Assembly: GCF_026167525.1 (NCBI RefSeq)
Contig: NZ_CP110679.1
Location: forward strand, 3,273,501-3,337,500
Reading direction: 5' to 3'
Origin: Sphingomonas sp. M1-B02
GTDB taxonomy: Bacteria > Pseudomonadota > Alphaproteobacteria > Sphingomonadales > Sphingomonadaceae
DNA length: 64,000 bases
Below, piece after piece: positions 27,253 through 37,953 of this stretch (position 1 is its first letter; each line of letters opens with the position of its first letter). The notes under the pieces are model-generated. The model made no database searches. It was not told the origin of the DNA and saw only the letters and a list, made by a program, of their open reading frames with translations. The translations under genes and the position numbers were made by a program.

Positions 27253-27801
27253 CTATCGGACCGAAAGCCCCGCATCGTCGGCGTCATAATCCTCGTGGAC
27301 CATGTCGATCTCGCGGACCCCGCGCTGGCGGCGGGCGGCGTCTACCAGGGTGCGGAGCTGCTCGCGGCGGGCGCGGGCGTGGGCGACGTCGGGGATGACC
27401 AGCGGGGCTTCGCGCGTCGTCTCGTCGGACGAGGTGATGCTGATCGTGCCGATGTCGGCGGTCTGGTTGATGATCGTGAAGTCGATGCGGACGTCCTTGA
27501 CGCGGTATAGCTCGACCTCGTCGATCGACTTGATGAGGATGCCGCGGTGGAGGATCAGGCGATCGGGGGTGACTTCATAGGTGATGGCGAGATTGCCGAT
27601 CCATTTGACCAGGATGATCGCCAGCGCGGCGACGATGAGCGCGGGGGCGAGCCATGCGGCGCCCTCGAGCGGGGCCTGGCTGGCGAGATAGAAGGTGCCG
27701 CCGAGCCCGGCGACCAGCAGCAGCAGCGTGCCCCAGCCGGCGAGCGTGCCGCGCAGCCAGCCCCAGGTGGACGAACGAAACCGATCGACTGCTTCAACCA
27801 T
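27253..27801 (-). CDS. Membrane protein with bacterial PH domain
   Basis: 182 residues. Two N-terminal membrane helices (WGTLLLLVAGLGGTFYLAS; LAPALIVAALAIILVKWI) are followed by a bacterial PH-like (bPH2/DUF304) domain: YEVTPDRLILHRGILIKSIDEVELYRVKDVRID and IGTISITSSDE. It ends with an acidic tail. Such proteins are common in envelope biology but have no fixed function. It lies 15 bases downstream of the PCu(A)C gene and is probably cotranscribed. Confidence 0.83.
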   Translation of the reverse strand: MVEAVDRFRSSTWGWLRGTLAGWGTLLLLVAGLGGTFYLASQAPLEGAAWLAPALIVAALAIILVKWIGNLAITYEVTPDRLILHRGILIKSIDEVELYRVKDVRIDFTIINQTADIGTISITSSDETTREAPLVIPDVAHARARREQLRTLVDAARRQRGVREIDMVHEDYDADDAGLSVR

Positions 27802-27816
27802 GCTGCCCTCCCTCGA

Positions 27817-28254
27817 TCATTTCGGCGGCATTTCCCCCGCGCCGACGACCATCGCCTGCACCTCTAGCCGCTTTCCACCCGCAAAGGACAGCGCCAGCGG
27901 AATGCGCTCGCCGGCTTTCACGTTGGGGCCGAGATCGAACAGCATGACATGCTTGCCGCCGGGGGCGAAGGCGACCGTGCCCGCGGCGGGGATGGCGACG
28001 TCGCGGATCGGGCGCATCGCCTTGAGGCCGTTCTGGTCGCTCGTCTCGTGCAATTCGACGCGGAGTGCCGCGCGGGTTGCGACCGCAAGGAGGGTGTCGG
28101 GCGTGTCGCCGCCCTGGATCGTGAAATAGGCCGCCCCCGGCCGTCCGGCGACCGCGGGGAGGCGGACCCAGGCGTCCTCCACCTTGAGTTCGGCGGGCTG
28201 CTGGCAGGCGCCGACCAGCAGCGCCAGCGCAACGATCCCCGGAATTGCACGCAT
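27817..28254 (-). CDS. Copper chaperone PCu(A)C lipoprotein
   Basis: 145 residues. Lipobox LLVGAC anchors it in the envelope. The complete Cu(I) motif H-x10-M-x21-H-x-M is present: His in VELHET, Met in KAMRP, then GGKHVM. PCu(A)C proteins deliver copper to cytochrome oxidase CuA. No oxidase genes are nearby. Divergent from dnaK. Confidence 0.9.
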   Translation of the reverse strand: MRAIPGIVALALLVGACQQPAELKVEDAWVRLPAVAGRPGAAYFTIQGGDTPDTLLAVATRAALRVELHETSDQNGLKAMRPIRDVAIPAAGTVAFAPGGKHVMLFDLGPNVKAGERIPLALSFAGGKRLEVQAMVVGAGEMPPK

Positions 28255-28296
28255 CTAACTCTCCCAATTTGGGAGGGTTCCTAGAATTTCACCCTT

Positions 28297-28327
28297 CTTG
28301 CGGCAAGCGGAAGCGCACCTATATCCG
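28297..28327 (+). promoter_or_regulatory. Putative RpoH (sigma-32) promoter of dnaK
   Basis: CTTG (28297-28300), a 17-base spacer, then CCTATATCCG (28318-28327). This matches the alphaproteobacterial heat-shock consensus CTTG-N17/18-CYTATnTnnG at every specified base and lies about 85 bases before dnaK. Confidence 0.82.
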
Positions 28328-28412
28328 CTTTCGTGAGGCCGATTGCGTTGCCTGATTGCGGGGGCGCACCGGCCAAGTCTTTGTTTTTCGAACTAGGGGC
28401 CAACGAGGGACC

Positions 28413-30323
<1,911 letters not shown>

Positions 30324-30340
30324 CGTGGAATGCACACCCC

Positions 30341-30427
30341 CCGTCATTCCCGCGAAAGCGGGAATCCAGAGCCAAGCGGCGTTTGGTTCGTGACTCTGGA
30401 TCCCCGCCTGCGCGGGGATGACGGGCG
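30341..30427. repeat. Palindromic repeat between dnaK and dnaJ
   Basis: CCCGTCATTCCCGCG...GGAATCCAGAGCC...CTCTGGATCC...GCGCGGGGATGACGGG forms two hairpins and a long outer pairing. Same family as 7115-7198. Its position within the dnaK-dnaJ transcript could terminate, attenuate or protect mRNA. Confidence 0.82.
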
Positions 30428-30445
30428 GGGTTGCGGGGACCGGGC

Positions 30446-31555
30446 ATGACCACCGAAGTCGATTATTACGAACTGCTCGAATGCGAGCGGAGCGCGGACG
30501 ATGCGACGCTGAAGGCGTCCTATCGCCGGCTCGCGATGAAATATCACCCCGACAAGAATGGCGGGTGCAAGGATCATGAGGCGAAGTTCAAGGCGGTCAG
30601 CGAAGCCTATGAATGCCTGAAGGATCCGCAGAAGCGCGCCGCTTATGACCGCTTCGGCCATGCCGCCTTCAAGAATGGCGGCGGGCAGGGGCCGGGCCAT
30701 GGCGATTTCAGCGGCTTCAGCGACATTTTCGAAAGCGTGTTCGGCGAGTTCATGGGCGGGCGCGGCGGCCGCGCGAACCAGCGCGGCGCCGACTTGCGCT
30801 ACGATATGGAGATCAGCCTCGAAGACGCTTTCCACGGTCGCGCGAGCGAGATCACCGTCGACGTCTCCGGGCTGTGCGACACCTGCGAAGGCACCGGCGC
30901 CAAGCCGGGCACCCAGGTCAAGCAGTGCCAGCAGTGCAACGGCCATGGCAAGGTGCGCGCGCAGCAGGGCTTCTTCATGGTCGAGCGGACCTGCCCGGTC
31001 TGCCACGGCGCGGGGCAGGTGATCAGCGATCCCTGCCGCGACTGCCGCGGCGAGGGGCGGACCGACAAGACCAAGACGCTGAGCATCAATGTGCCGCCGG
31101 GCGTCGACGAGGGTACCCGCATTCGCCTGTCCGGCGAAGGCGAGGCCGGCGCGCGCGGGGCTCCGGCGGGCGACCTCTATATCTTCCTGCACGTCCAGAA
31201 GCATGCGCTGTTCGAGCGGCAGGGGACGACGCTGTTTGCTGCGGCGCCGATCAGCTTCACCACCGCGGCCTTGGGCGGCGAGATCAGCCTTCCCGGGCTT
31301 GATGGCGAGGCGCATGTCGTCAAGATCGCGCCGGGCACGCAGAGCGGCCGCGAAATCCGCCAGCGCGGCGCCGGCATGCCGGTGCTGCAGGGCCGCGGGC
31401 GCGGCGATCTGGTGATCCGCCTCGATGTCGAGACACCGACCAAGCTGAGCGCACGGCAGCGCGAGTTGCTCGAGGAGTTCCGGCTGACCGAGACGGGCGA
31501 CGAGAGCCCGAATTCGAGCGGCTTCTTCTCGAAGATCAAGTCGGCCTTGGGGTAA
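30446..31555 (+). CDS. dnaJ: Chaperone protein DnaJ (Hsp40)
   Basis: 369 residues. J-domain with YYELLECERSADDATLKASY and HPD within MKYHPDKNGG; Gly/Phe linker (GHGDFSGFSDIFESVFGEF); four zinc-binding repeats CDTCEGTG, CQQCNGHG, CPVCHGAG, CRDCRGEG; then the substrate-binding C-terminal domain. It stimulates DnaK ATPase. ATG 30446 (MTTEVDYYE) is the conserved start. Confidence 0.97.
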   Translation: MTTEVDYYELLECERSADDATLKASYRRLAMKYHPDKNGGCKDHEAKFKAVSEAYECLKDPQKRAAYDRFGHAAFKNGGGQGPGHGDFSGFSDIFESVFGEFMGGRGGRANQRGADLRYDMEISLEDAFHGRASEITVDVSGLCDTCEGTGAKPGTQVKQCQQCNGHGKVRAQQGFFMVERTCPVCHGAGQVISDPCRDCRGEGRTDKTKTLSINVPPGVDEGTRIRLSGEGEAGARGAPAGDLYIFLHVQKHALFERQGTTLFAAAPISFTTAALGGEISLPGLDGEAHVVKIAPGTQSGREIRQRGAGMPVLQGRGRGDLVIRLDVETPTKLSARQRELLEEFRLTETGDESPNSSGFFSKIKSALG

Positions 31556-31557
31556 AT

Positions 31558-31581
31558 CCCGCGACCGGGGACGGTCGCGGG
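31558..31581. terminator. Hairpin between convergent dnaJ and membrane gene
   Basis: CCCGCGACC pairs perfectly with GGTCGCGGG (loop GGGGAC) in the 35-base convergent gap. There is no clear T-run, so termination efficiency is uncertain. Confidence 0.5.
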
Positions 31582-31590
31582 AGTACCTGG

Positions 31591-31978
31591 CTATGCGGCT
31601 TCGACGCGCGCCTGCGCCCAGACCGTGAAGTTGCAACGCGGCGAGCCCGGCGACCGTCGCCGCCTGCGCGCCGATGAAGAGCGTGCCGAGCAGGTTCGGT
31701 GTAACCCACGGGCCGATGAGCAAAGCGATACTGGCGACCACCCAGGCGATGTTGGCGAGCGCCGCCGCCTGAACCGGCCAGCCGCCGCCACGCCCCGATG
31801 CCCAGAGCAGAAAGACCGCGAAGGGAAGCAGGAGAATTCCCGCTTCCTGGAGCAGGGCCGGCGGAAGACCGGTGAGGGCGGCGACGAAGCTGCCGGCGGC
31901 CAGCAGCAGCAGGCCCATCGCCGCGCAGGTGGCGGCATCCACGAGCAGTATGATGCGAAGCGGTATATCACGGGGCAT
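31591..31978 (-). pseudogene. Four-TM membrane protein with an apparent 3' frameshift
   Basis: Begins MPRDIPLRIILLVDAATCAAMG after AAGGAGAAAGCGCC and encodes about four membrane helices (LLLLAAGSFVAALTGL; AGILLLPFAVFLLWAS; LANIAWVVASIALLIG; LLGTLFIGAQAATVAGLAAL). After LAALQ the frame meets no stop for more than 1.2 kb and would run antisense through dnaJ. The adjacent frame gives FTVWAQARVEAA and a stop at 31591. A single-base indel near 31629-31640 (real or a sequencing error) explains this; the 388-base span is not a multiple of three. Divergent from the XRE regulator. Confidence 0.6.
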
Positions 31979-32098
31979 GGCGCTTTCTCCTTGGATTGAG
32001 CGATCAGCATGGCGCGAAGGCGCGCGCAGTCGATTACGCGGGAGGTAATTGGACTGCGATCGGGGCTCGGCTACCCAGCGGGGCGAGGAGACAAAGCG

Positions 32099-32875
32099 AT
32101 GCAGCTTCAGGTCCGTCCGCTGGGCGAGCAGATCAAGCAGTGGCGGCATCTGCGCCGGCTTAGCCAGATGGAGCTGGCGCTGGAGGCGGAGATATCGACG
32201 CGCCATCTGAGCTTCATCGAGACGGGCCGCTCGCGGCCCAGCCGCGAGATGGTGCTGCTGTTGGCGGACCGGCTTTCGCTGCCGCTGCGCGAGCGCAATG
32301 CGATGCTGCTCGGCGCGGGCTTTGCGCCGCTTTACTCGGAGCGCAGGCTGGACGCTCCCGAGCTGGGCGCGGCGCGGCGCGCGGTGGACCTGGTGCTCAA
32401 GGGGCACGAGCCCTATCCGGCGCTCGCGGTGGATCGGCACTGGAACATGGTGGCGGCCAACGCGGCGGTGGCGCCGCTGCTGGTCGGGGTCGCGGCTGGG
32501 CTGCTGGAGCCCCCGGTCAACGTGTTGCGGCTGAGCCTGCATCCCGAAGGGCTGGCGCGGCGTATCCTCAATCTGGGCGAGTGGCGCGCGCATCTGCTGG
32601 ATCGGCTGCGGCGGCAGGCATGGATGACCAGCGACCCGGCACTCGAGGCGTTGCTCGCCGAGCTCTGGGCCTATCCGTCGGCCGAGGGGGCGGGGGCGGC
32701 GGAGGATTTCGCGGATGTCATCGTGCCGCTGCGGCTGGCATCGCCGCTGGGCGAATTGCGGTTCCTCAGCACGACCACGGTGTTCGGCACGCCGCTGGAC
32801 GTGACGCTGGACGAACTGGCGATCGAGGCTTTCTTTCCGGCGGATGCCGAGACGGCGGAGCGGCTGCGGGTCTAG
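32099..32875 (+). CDS. XRE-type regulator with MmyB-like ligand domain
   Basis: 258 residues. HTH at 8-60 (IKQWRHLRRLSQMELALEAEISTRHLSFIETGRSRPS), then a region with ALAVDRHWNMVAANAAV and PPVNVLRLSLHPEGLARRILNLGEW and DVIVPLRLASPLGELRFLSTTTVFGTPLDVTLDELAIEAFFP, the PAS-like MmyB ligand domain. GAGGAG sits 8 bases before ATG 32099. The membrane protein gene diverges from it and may be its target. Confidence 0.9.
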   Translation: MQLQVRPLGEQIKQWRHLRRLSQMELALEAEISTRHLSFIETGRSRPSREMVLLLADRLSLPLRERNAMLLGAGFAPLYSERRLDAPELGAARRAVDLVLKGHEPYPALAVDRHWNMVAANAAVAPLLVGVAAGLLEPPVNVLRLSLHPEGLARRILNLGEWRAHLLDRLRRQAWMTSDPALEALLAELWAYPSAEGAGAAEDFADVIVPLRLASPLGELRFLSTTTVFGTPLDVTLDELAIEAFFPADAETAERLRV

Positions 32876-32880
32876 CGCTT

Positions 32881-33684
32881 TTACCGCCCTGTCTCGCTCC
32901 AGTGCGGCGGATCGCTGAGCAGCTTTAACACCCCATAAGATGCCCCGATCGCGTGGAGGTCGCGGTTGGTGGCTCCCGATTGCGGCGCGCCGATCGGGTG
33001 GGGGCGGCCGCTCTTGTCCTTGACGTGGATCGTGCCCGACCAGCGGATCGTCATGTCGAGCGCGCGGCCGCCGATGTGGAGCGAGGTGAGCGAGGGCTCG
33101 TAGGCGATGTCGAACAGCTCGGCCATTTCACGCGCGGCCTTCCGCGACTTGGCCAGGTCGCCATGGTCCCAGCGGATCGCGCAGCCGGCGATGACGGGCA
33201 CGTCGCGCGGGGCGACCTCGCCGTTGGCGAGCCGCCAGCTATAATGCATCAGATGCGCGCGGATCTTGTTACGGCGGGTGGCCGAGATGAGCACCGAGGC
33301 GCCGGCGTCCTTGAGTGCATGGACGAACGCGCCGGCCTTTTCGCGGAAGGGGGAGGTGAGATCGGCGATGACGCCGCTATTGGGAAAGCGGGCCTGGTTG
33401 GCGCGCCACCAGGCGGCGCCGGACAGCTGGACCGTGCCGAGGCCGCTCGTCAGCGCGGTCCAGGTTCGGCCGCCGGGGGAGATCAGCCCATCGGGGGCGG
33501 GCATAGCGAGCACCTGCGACTGATAAGCAAGGATCGCGGCGATGGTCTTTGCGCCGCAATCGCCGTCGGTGGCGAGGCGCGGCTGCGCGATCGCGGCGAG
33601 CCAGTCGTTGAGAAGATGCTGGACGACGAACACGTCCGCATGCTCGTTTACGCCGTCCTTGCCTACCGATGCTCCGATTGCCAT
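32881..33684 (-). CDS. Peptidoglycan-binding protein with M15-like peptidase motif
   Basis: 267 residues with no signal peptide. The N-terminal third (VQHLLNDWLAAIAQPRLATDGDCGAKTIAAILAYQ) resembles a PG_binding_1 domain. The C-terminal half has SLHIGGRALDMTI, matching the HxxGxAxD zinc site of M15/VanY D,D- or L,D-peptidases, and a distal PPHW histidine. Absence of an export signal recalls phage endolysins or toxin-like enzymes, but no phage genes are near. Ends five bases from the convergent XRE gene. Confidence 0.7.
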   Translation of the reverse strand: MAIGASVGKDGVNEHADVFVVQHLLNDWLAAIAQPRLATDGDCGAKTIAAILAYQSQVLAMPAPDGLISPGGRTWTALTSGLGTVQLSGAAWWRANQARFPNSGVIADLTSPFREKAGAFVHALKDAGASVLISATRRNKIRAHLMHYSWRLANGEVAPRDVPVIAGCAIRWDHGDLAKSRKAAREMAELFDIAYEPSLTSLHIGGRALDMTIRWSGTIHVKDKSGRPHPIGAPQSGATNRDLHAIGASYGVLKLLSDPPHWSETGR

Positions 33685-33745
33685 TGCCGCGCTCCCCCGT
33701 TTGCCTGTGGGCAGGAGTTGGGGGGCGATTTCCTATTATGTAAGG

Positions 33746-35056
33746 CTAAGCGAAGACCCGATCGAAAATCGTGTCGACCTGGGCGAAATGGTAAGCAAGG
33801 TCGAACTTGTCTTCGAGCTCCTCGACCGAGAGCGCCGCCGTGACCTCCGGGTCGGCCTTGAGCAGCTCGAGCAGCGACAAGGCGCCGTCCGATTCCCACA
33901 CCTTCATCGCATTGCGCTGGACGAGGCGATAGCTGTCCTCGCGGCTGACGCCTGCCTGGGTGAGCGCGAGGAGGACGCGCTGCGAGTGGACGAGGCCGCC
34001 CATGCGATCGAGATTCTTCTGCATCCGCTCGGGATAGACGAGCAATTTGTCCATCACCCCGTTGAGCCGGGCGAGCGCGAAATCGAGGGTGATCGTGGCG
34101 TCGGGGCCGATATACCGCTCGACCGAGGAATGGCTGATGTCGCGCTCGTGCCACAGCGCGACATTTTCCAGCGCGGGGGTGACATAGCCGCGGACCATGC
34201 GGGCGAGGCCGGTGAGGTTCTCCGTCAGCACCGGGTTGCGCTTGTGCGGCATCGCCGACGAGCCCTTCTGGCCCGGCGCGAAATACTCCTCGGCCTCGAG
34301 CACTTCGGTGCGCTGGAGGTGGCGGACTTCGGTGGCGAGGCGCTCGATCGAGCTGGCGATCACGCCGAGGGTCGCGAAAAACATCGCGTGGCGATCGCGC
34401 GGGATGACCTGGGTCGAGACCGGCTCGGGGGTGAGGCCGAGCCTGGCGGCGACATGCGCCTCCACGCGCGGATCGATATTGGCGAAGGTGCCGACAGCGC
34501 CCGAGATGGCGCAGGTGGCGATGTCCGCACGCGCGGCCTCCAGCCGATCGCGGTTGCGGGCGAACTCGGCATAGGCCTCCGCCAGCTTGAGCCCGAAGGT
34601 GACCGGCTCGGCATGGATGCCGTGGCTGCGGCCGATCGTCGGCGTATATTTATGCTCGAGCGCGCGGCGCTTGAGCGTCGCGAGGAGCTGGTCGATATCC
34701 TTGAGCAGCAGATCCGAGGCGCGGACGAGCTGGACCGCGAGGGCGGTGTCGAGCACGTCGGAGCTGGTCATGCCCTGATGCATGTAGCGCGCTTCGTCGC
34801 CGACATTCTCCGCGACCCAGGTGAGGAAGGCGATCACGTCATGCTTGGTGACCGCCTCGATCGCGTCGATCGCGGGGACGTCGATCGCGGGGCTGGTCGC
34901 CCACCAGTCCCACAGCGCCTTGGCCGCAGCCTTGGGGACGACGCCGAGGTCGGCGAGCGCATCGGTGGCGTGCGCCTCGATCTCGAACCAGATGGTGAAG
35001 CGGCTTTCGGAGGACCAGATCGCCGTCATTTCGGGGCGCGAATAACGGGGGATCAT
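33746..35056 (-). CDS. purB: Adenylosuccinate lyase
   Basis: 436 residues. It cleaves SAICAR and adenylosuccinate in purine synthesis. The fumarase/aspartase signature [11 protein letters not shown] near residue 265 carries the flexible catalytic loop; [12 protein letters not shown] supplies the catalytic His region and [14 protein letters not shown] the substrate-binding Thr/Ser. Length matches the bacterial PurB short class. Stands alone rather than in a purine operon. Confidence 0.97.
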   Translation of the reverse strand: MIPRYSRPEMTAIWSSESRFTIWFEIEAHATDALADLGVVPKAAAKALWDWWATSPAIDVPAIDAIEAVTKHDVIAFLTWVAENVGDEARYMHQGMTSSDVLDTALAVQLVRASDLLLKDIDQLLATLKRRALEHKYTPTIGRSHGIHAEPVTFGLKLAEAYAEFARNRDRLEAARADIATCAISGAVGTFANIDPRVEAHVAARLGLTPEPVSTQVIPRDRHAMFFATLGVIASSIERLATEVRHLQRTEVLEAEEYFAPGQKGSSAMPHKRNPVLTENLTGLARMVRGYVTPALENVALWHERDISHSSVERYIGPDATITLDFALARLNGVMDKLLVYPERMQKNLDRMGGLVHSQRVLLALTQAGVSREDSYRLVQRNAMKVWESDGALSLLELLKADPEVTAALSVEELEDKFDLAYHFAQVDTIFDRVFA

Positions 35057-35122
35057 GGCGGCTTCCTTGCGGCTGGGGTGATTCCGCGCGCCTATGCCAT
35101 GGATTACGCGGGCGTGAGAAGG

Positions 35123-35806
35123 CTAGATCAATCCTTGTGCGCGCAGGCTCGAATGACCGTCGCTGCCGAGAATGATATGATCGTGGAGCGCGATGCCGAG
35201 CCTTTTGCCGGCTTCGGCGACTTGCCGCGTGATCTCGATATCGGCGCGGCTGGGGGAGGGGTCGCCCGAGGGATGGTTGTGGACCAGGATGATCGCCGCC
35301 GAGCCGAGATCGATCGCGCGGCGGATGACTTCGCGGACATAGACGGGCGCCTCGTCGATCGAGCCTTCGTTCATCAGCTCGTCGCGGATCAGCATATTCT
35401 TCGAATTGAGGTGGAGGACGCGGACGCGCTCGATCGCGTGATGCGCCATGTCGGCGCGCAGATAATCGAGCAATGCCTGCCAGTTGGCGAGGATCGGGCG
35501 CTGCCTGACCTGATCGCTCAGCAGGCGAAGCGCGGCGGCGTGGGTAGCCTTGAGCGCGGCGATCGAGGTCTCGCCCATGCCGGGGACGCGAGCGAGCGCC
35601 TCGGCATCGGCGGTAAGCAGCCCGGCGATGCCGCCGAATTCCTTTAGCAGCGCCTTGGCGAGCGGCTTGGTGTCGCGGCGGGGGATGGCGAGCGCGAGGA
35701 GATATTCGACCAGCTCGTGATCGAGCAATGCGTCCGGGCCGCCCTCGAACAGGCGCTGGCGGAGGCGCGCGCGGTGGCCGCTGTTGTCGGGGATGTCCGC
35801 GGGCAT
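35123..35806 (-). CDS. radC: RadC/JAMM-domain protein
   Basis: 227 residues. Helix-hairpin-helix region (GIAGLLTADAEALARVPGMGETSIAALKA) then a JAB1/MPN metalloprotease-like domain: HNHPSGDPSPSRADIEIT with the H-x-H-P-S-G-x7-D zinc motif. RadC was named for DNA repair but its biochemical role is unclear. Start MPADIPDNSG; a hairpin CCTCCCTTTC/AAGGGAGG at about 35840-35857 lies upstream. Confidence 0.93.
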   Translation of the reverse strand: MPADIPDNSGHRARLRQRLFEGGPDALLDHELVEYLLALAIPRRDTKPLAKALLKEFGGIAGLLTADAEALARVPGMGETSIAALKATHAAALRLLSDQVRQRPILANWQALLDYLRADMAHHAIERVRVLHLNSKNMLIRDELMNEGSIDEAPVYVREVIRRAIDLGSAAIILVHNHPSGDPSPSRADIEITRQVAEAGKRLGIALHDHIILGSDGHSSLRAQGLI

Positions 35807-35974
35807 ACAGGAGGTGTTCCCTAAAAGCCCCTCCCTTTCAAGGGAGGCGCTTATGGAACGAAGTCGCCAAGGTTGACTCAGCCGCCCCCCCATCCTAATC
35901 GGCGCGTGCCTTGGCGGGCTCGCCGCTCGGCACATGCGTCTGGCCTGCCGGAAACGGCTGAATGGAGAGGCGAA

Positions 35975-36292
35975 ATGGCCGAGATCGAGCCCGGACTGGA
36001 ACCCCTCAAGGAGGATGCCCGCCTCAATGCGCTCGACGAGCGATTGCGGCAGGCAAAATCGGACGAGGCGATCAGGACCGGCGCCGTGGATAGCACGGGC
36101 GATGCTAGCTATCGCCTTGGCAACCGCGTGCTGGCCGAACTGATCGGAAGCATGGTCGGAGGTGCAGTGATCGGCGCTACGCTCGATTGGCTGCTCGGAA
36201 CCTCCCCCTGGCTCCTGCTAGTGCTGCTGTTCCTCGGAATTGCCAGCGCCTTCAGGAACATCATCAGGCTTTCGAACAAGCGCTCGAAGTAG
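35975..36292 (+). CDS. atpI: ATP synthase accessory protein AtpI
   Basis: 105 residues with two membrane helices (VLAELIGSMVGGAVIGATLDWLLG; PWLLLVLLFLGIASAFRNI), the AtpI layout. It is the first gene of the F0 cluster and helps assemble the c-ring. Start MAEIEPGLEP follows GGAGAGGCGAA. Confidence 0.88.
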   Translation: MAEIEPGLEPLKEDARLNALDERLRQAKSDEAIRTGAVDSTGDASYRLGNRVLAELIGSMVGGAVIGATLDWLLGTSPWLLLVLLFLGIASAFRNIIRLSNKRSK

Positions 36293-36328
36293 ATTCTTCG
36301 GGCGCTTTGGCAATGAAACGGATCACGC

Positions 36329-37111
36329 GTGGCTGCTGAATCAGGCAAGATCGACCCGATGCACCAGTTCGAGGTGCAGACGATCTGGGACGGCTTCAAC
36401 CTAGCCGGGCACCAGATCGCCTTCACGAACTCGGCATTGTGGATGTGCGTTGCGGCCTTCGTCCTCTGGGCATTCATGCTCGGCGGCATGAAGCGCGCCG
36501 TCGTGCCCGGCCGCTGGCAGATGCTGGTCGAGAATTTCACCGGCTTCATCGATTCGATGCTGGCGCAGAATATCGGCAAGGAAGGGCGGAAATACCTCCC
36601 TTACGTCTTCTCCTTGTTCATGTTCATCCTGTTCGCGAACATCCTCGGCCTGCTGCCGCTGGGCATTTTCGGCATCCATCCCTTCACCTTCACCAGCCAT
36701 TTCACCGTCACCGGCGTGCTGGCGATCATGAGCTTCTCGATCGTGCTGATCGTCGGCTTCTGGAAGCACGGGCTGCACTTCTTCTCGCTGTTCGTGCCGC
36801 ACGGTACGCCGCTGTGGCTGATCTGGCTGATCCCGGCGATCGAGTTCGTCAGCTTCATGGTGCGTCCTTTCTCGCTGGGTCTGCGACTGTTCGTCGCGAT
36901 GATCGCGGGGCATATCCTGCTCAAGGTGCTGGCGGGCTTCGTGATCAATGCGGGCAATGCGGGCCTGATCCCGGGCCTCGGCGTCGGCATCCCCAGCTTC
37001 ATCCTGATGGTCGGCATCTCGGCGCTCGAGATCCTCGTGGCCGGCATCCAGGCCTATGTCTTTGCGCTGCTGACGTCGCTCTACATCAACGACGCCGAGC
37101 ATCTGCACTGA
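36329..37111 (+). CDS. atpB: ATP synthase F0 subunit a
   Basis: 260 residues. FVSFMVRPFSLGLRLFVAMIAGHIL contains the essential stator Arg in the RPFSLGLRL helix; FANILGLLPLGIF and the C-terminal ISALEILVAGIQAYVFALLTSLYI complete the proton half-channels. GTG 36329 is taken as start; ATG 36359 is an alternative, neither with a strong ribosome site. Confidence 0.96.
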   Translation: MAAESGKIDPMHQFEVQTIWDGFNLAGHQIAFTNSALWMCVAAFVLWAFMLGGMKRAVVPGRWQMLVENFTGFIDSMLAQNIGKEGRKYLPYVFSLFMFILFANILGLLPLGIFGIHPFTFTSHFTVTGVLAIMSFSIVLIVGFWKHGLHFFSLFVPHGTPLWLIWLIPAIEFVSFMVRPFSLGLRLFVAMIAGHILLKVLAGFVINAGNAGLIPGLGVGIPSFILMVGISALEILVAGIQAYVFALLTSLYINDAEHLH

Positions 37112-37156
37112 GTTTTTCCTACCCAATCAAAGCAATCGAAGCAGGAGTTTAAGACC

Positions 37157-37411
37157 ATGGAACCCAACACCGTCGCGAGCATGATCTCCCCCGAAGCCGC
37201 CAAGCTGATCGGCGCAGGCCTTGCCGCCATCGGCGCCGGCATGGCCGCCATCGGCGTGGGCAACGTTTTCGGCTCGTTCCTCGAAGGCGCGCTGCGCAAT
37301 CCGGGCGCGGCTGACGGCCAGCAGGGCCGCCTGTTCATCGGCTTCGCGGCTGCCGAGCTTCTCGGCCTGCTGGCGTTCGTCGTGGCGATGATCCTGATCT
37401 TCGTCGCCTAA
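37157..37411 (+). CDS. atpE: ATP synthase F0 subunit c
   Basis: 84 residues, two membrane helices with the polar loop [12 protein letters not shown]. The proton-carrying carboxylate is Glu in [15 protein letters not shown]. The first helix has the [17 protein letters not shown] glycine pattern of c-ring packing. A strong AGGAG site precedes the ATG. Confidence 0.97.
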   Translation: MEPNTVASMISPEAAKLIGAGLAAIGAGMAAIGVGNVFGSFLEGALRNPGAADGQQGRLFIGFAAAELLGLLAFVVAMILIFVA

Positions 37412-37461
37412 ATCTCCGACACGGGCGGGAGCGATCCCGCCCGTATCCGGACGGGAAACCA

Positions 37462-37953
37462 ATGCCTCAAATCTCCCAGCTCGCCGAAACCTTCGCGTCG
37501 CAGCTCTTCTGGCTGCTCGTGACCTTCGGCTTCGTCTTCTTCGTCGTCGGCAAGATGATGTTGCCCAAGGTGATGTCGACGGTCGACGCGCGCGACCAGT
37601 CGGTCGCCGGCGACCTCGCCGCTGCCGAGGCGGCGCGTGCGGCTGCCGATCAGGCGGAGGAGAATTGGCGCGTGAAGGAAAATGCAGCGCGCGAAGCCGC
37701 GCAGCGGCGGATCGCCGAGGCGCGCGCCCAGGGCGTGGCTGCGGCGGAAAAGACGCTGGCGGCGGGCAATCTCGAGAGCGAGACCCGCATCGCCGAGGCC
37801 GAGACGCGGATCGCCGCGGCAAGCGCGGCGGCTGCGGCCGAGATCGAAACCGTCGCGGCCGAAGCGGCGCGCGACATCGTCGCCCGCTTTTCGGGCGCGC
37901 AAGTGACGGCCGTGGAGGCCCAGACGGCAGTGAAGGCGGCGCTCAATGGCTGA
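37462..37953 (+). CDS. atpF': ATP synthase F0 subunit b' (AtpF')
   Basis: 163 residues: one N-terminal membrane helix (LFWLLVTFGFVFFVVGKMMLP) and a long Ala/Glu-rich stalk helix. MPQISQLAETFASQLFWLLVTF is the usual b' start. Having separate b' and b genes is normal in alphaproteobacteria. Overlaps the b gene by 8 bases. Confidence 0.93.
   Translation: MPQISQLAETFASQLFWLLVTFGFVFFVVGKMMLPKVMSTVDARDQSVAGDLAAAEAARAAADQAEENWRVKENAAREAAQRRIAEARAQGVAAAEKTLAAGNLESETRIAEAETRIAAASAAAAAEIETVAAEAARDIVARFSGAQVTAVEAQTAVKAALNG

Noticed and set aside
33542..35647. Plus-strand frame opposite purB and radC
   Set aside because: Mirror composition of the two real genes, no start site or motifs.
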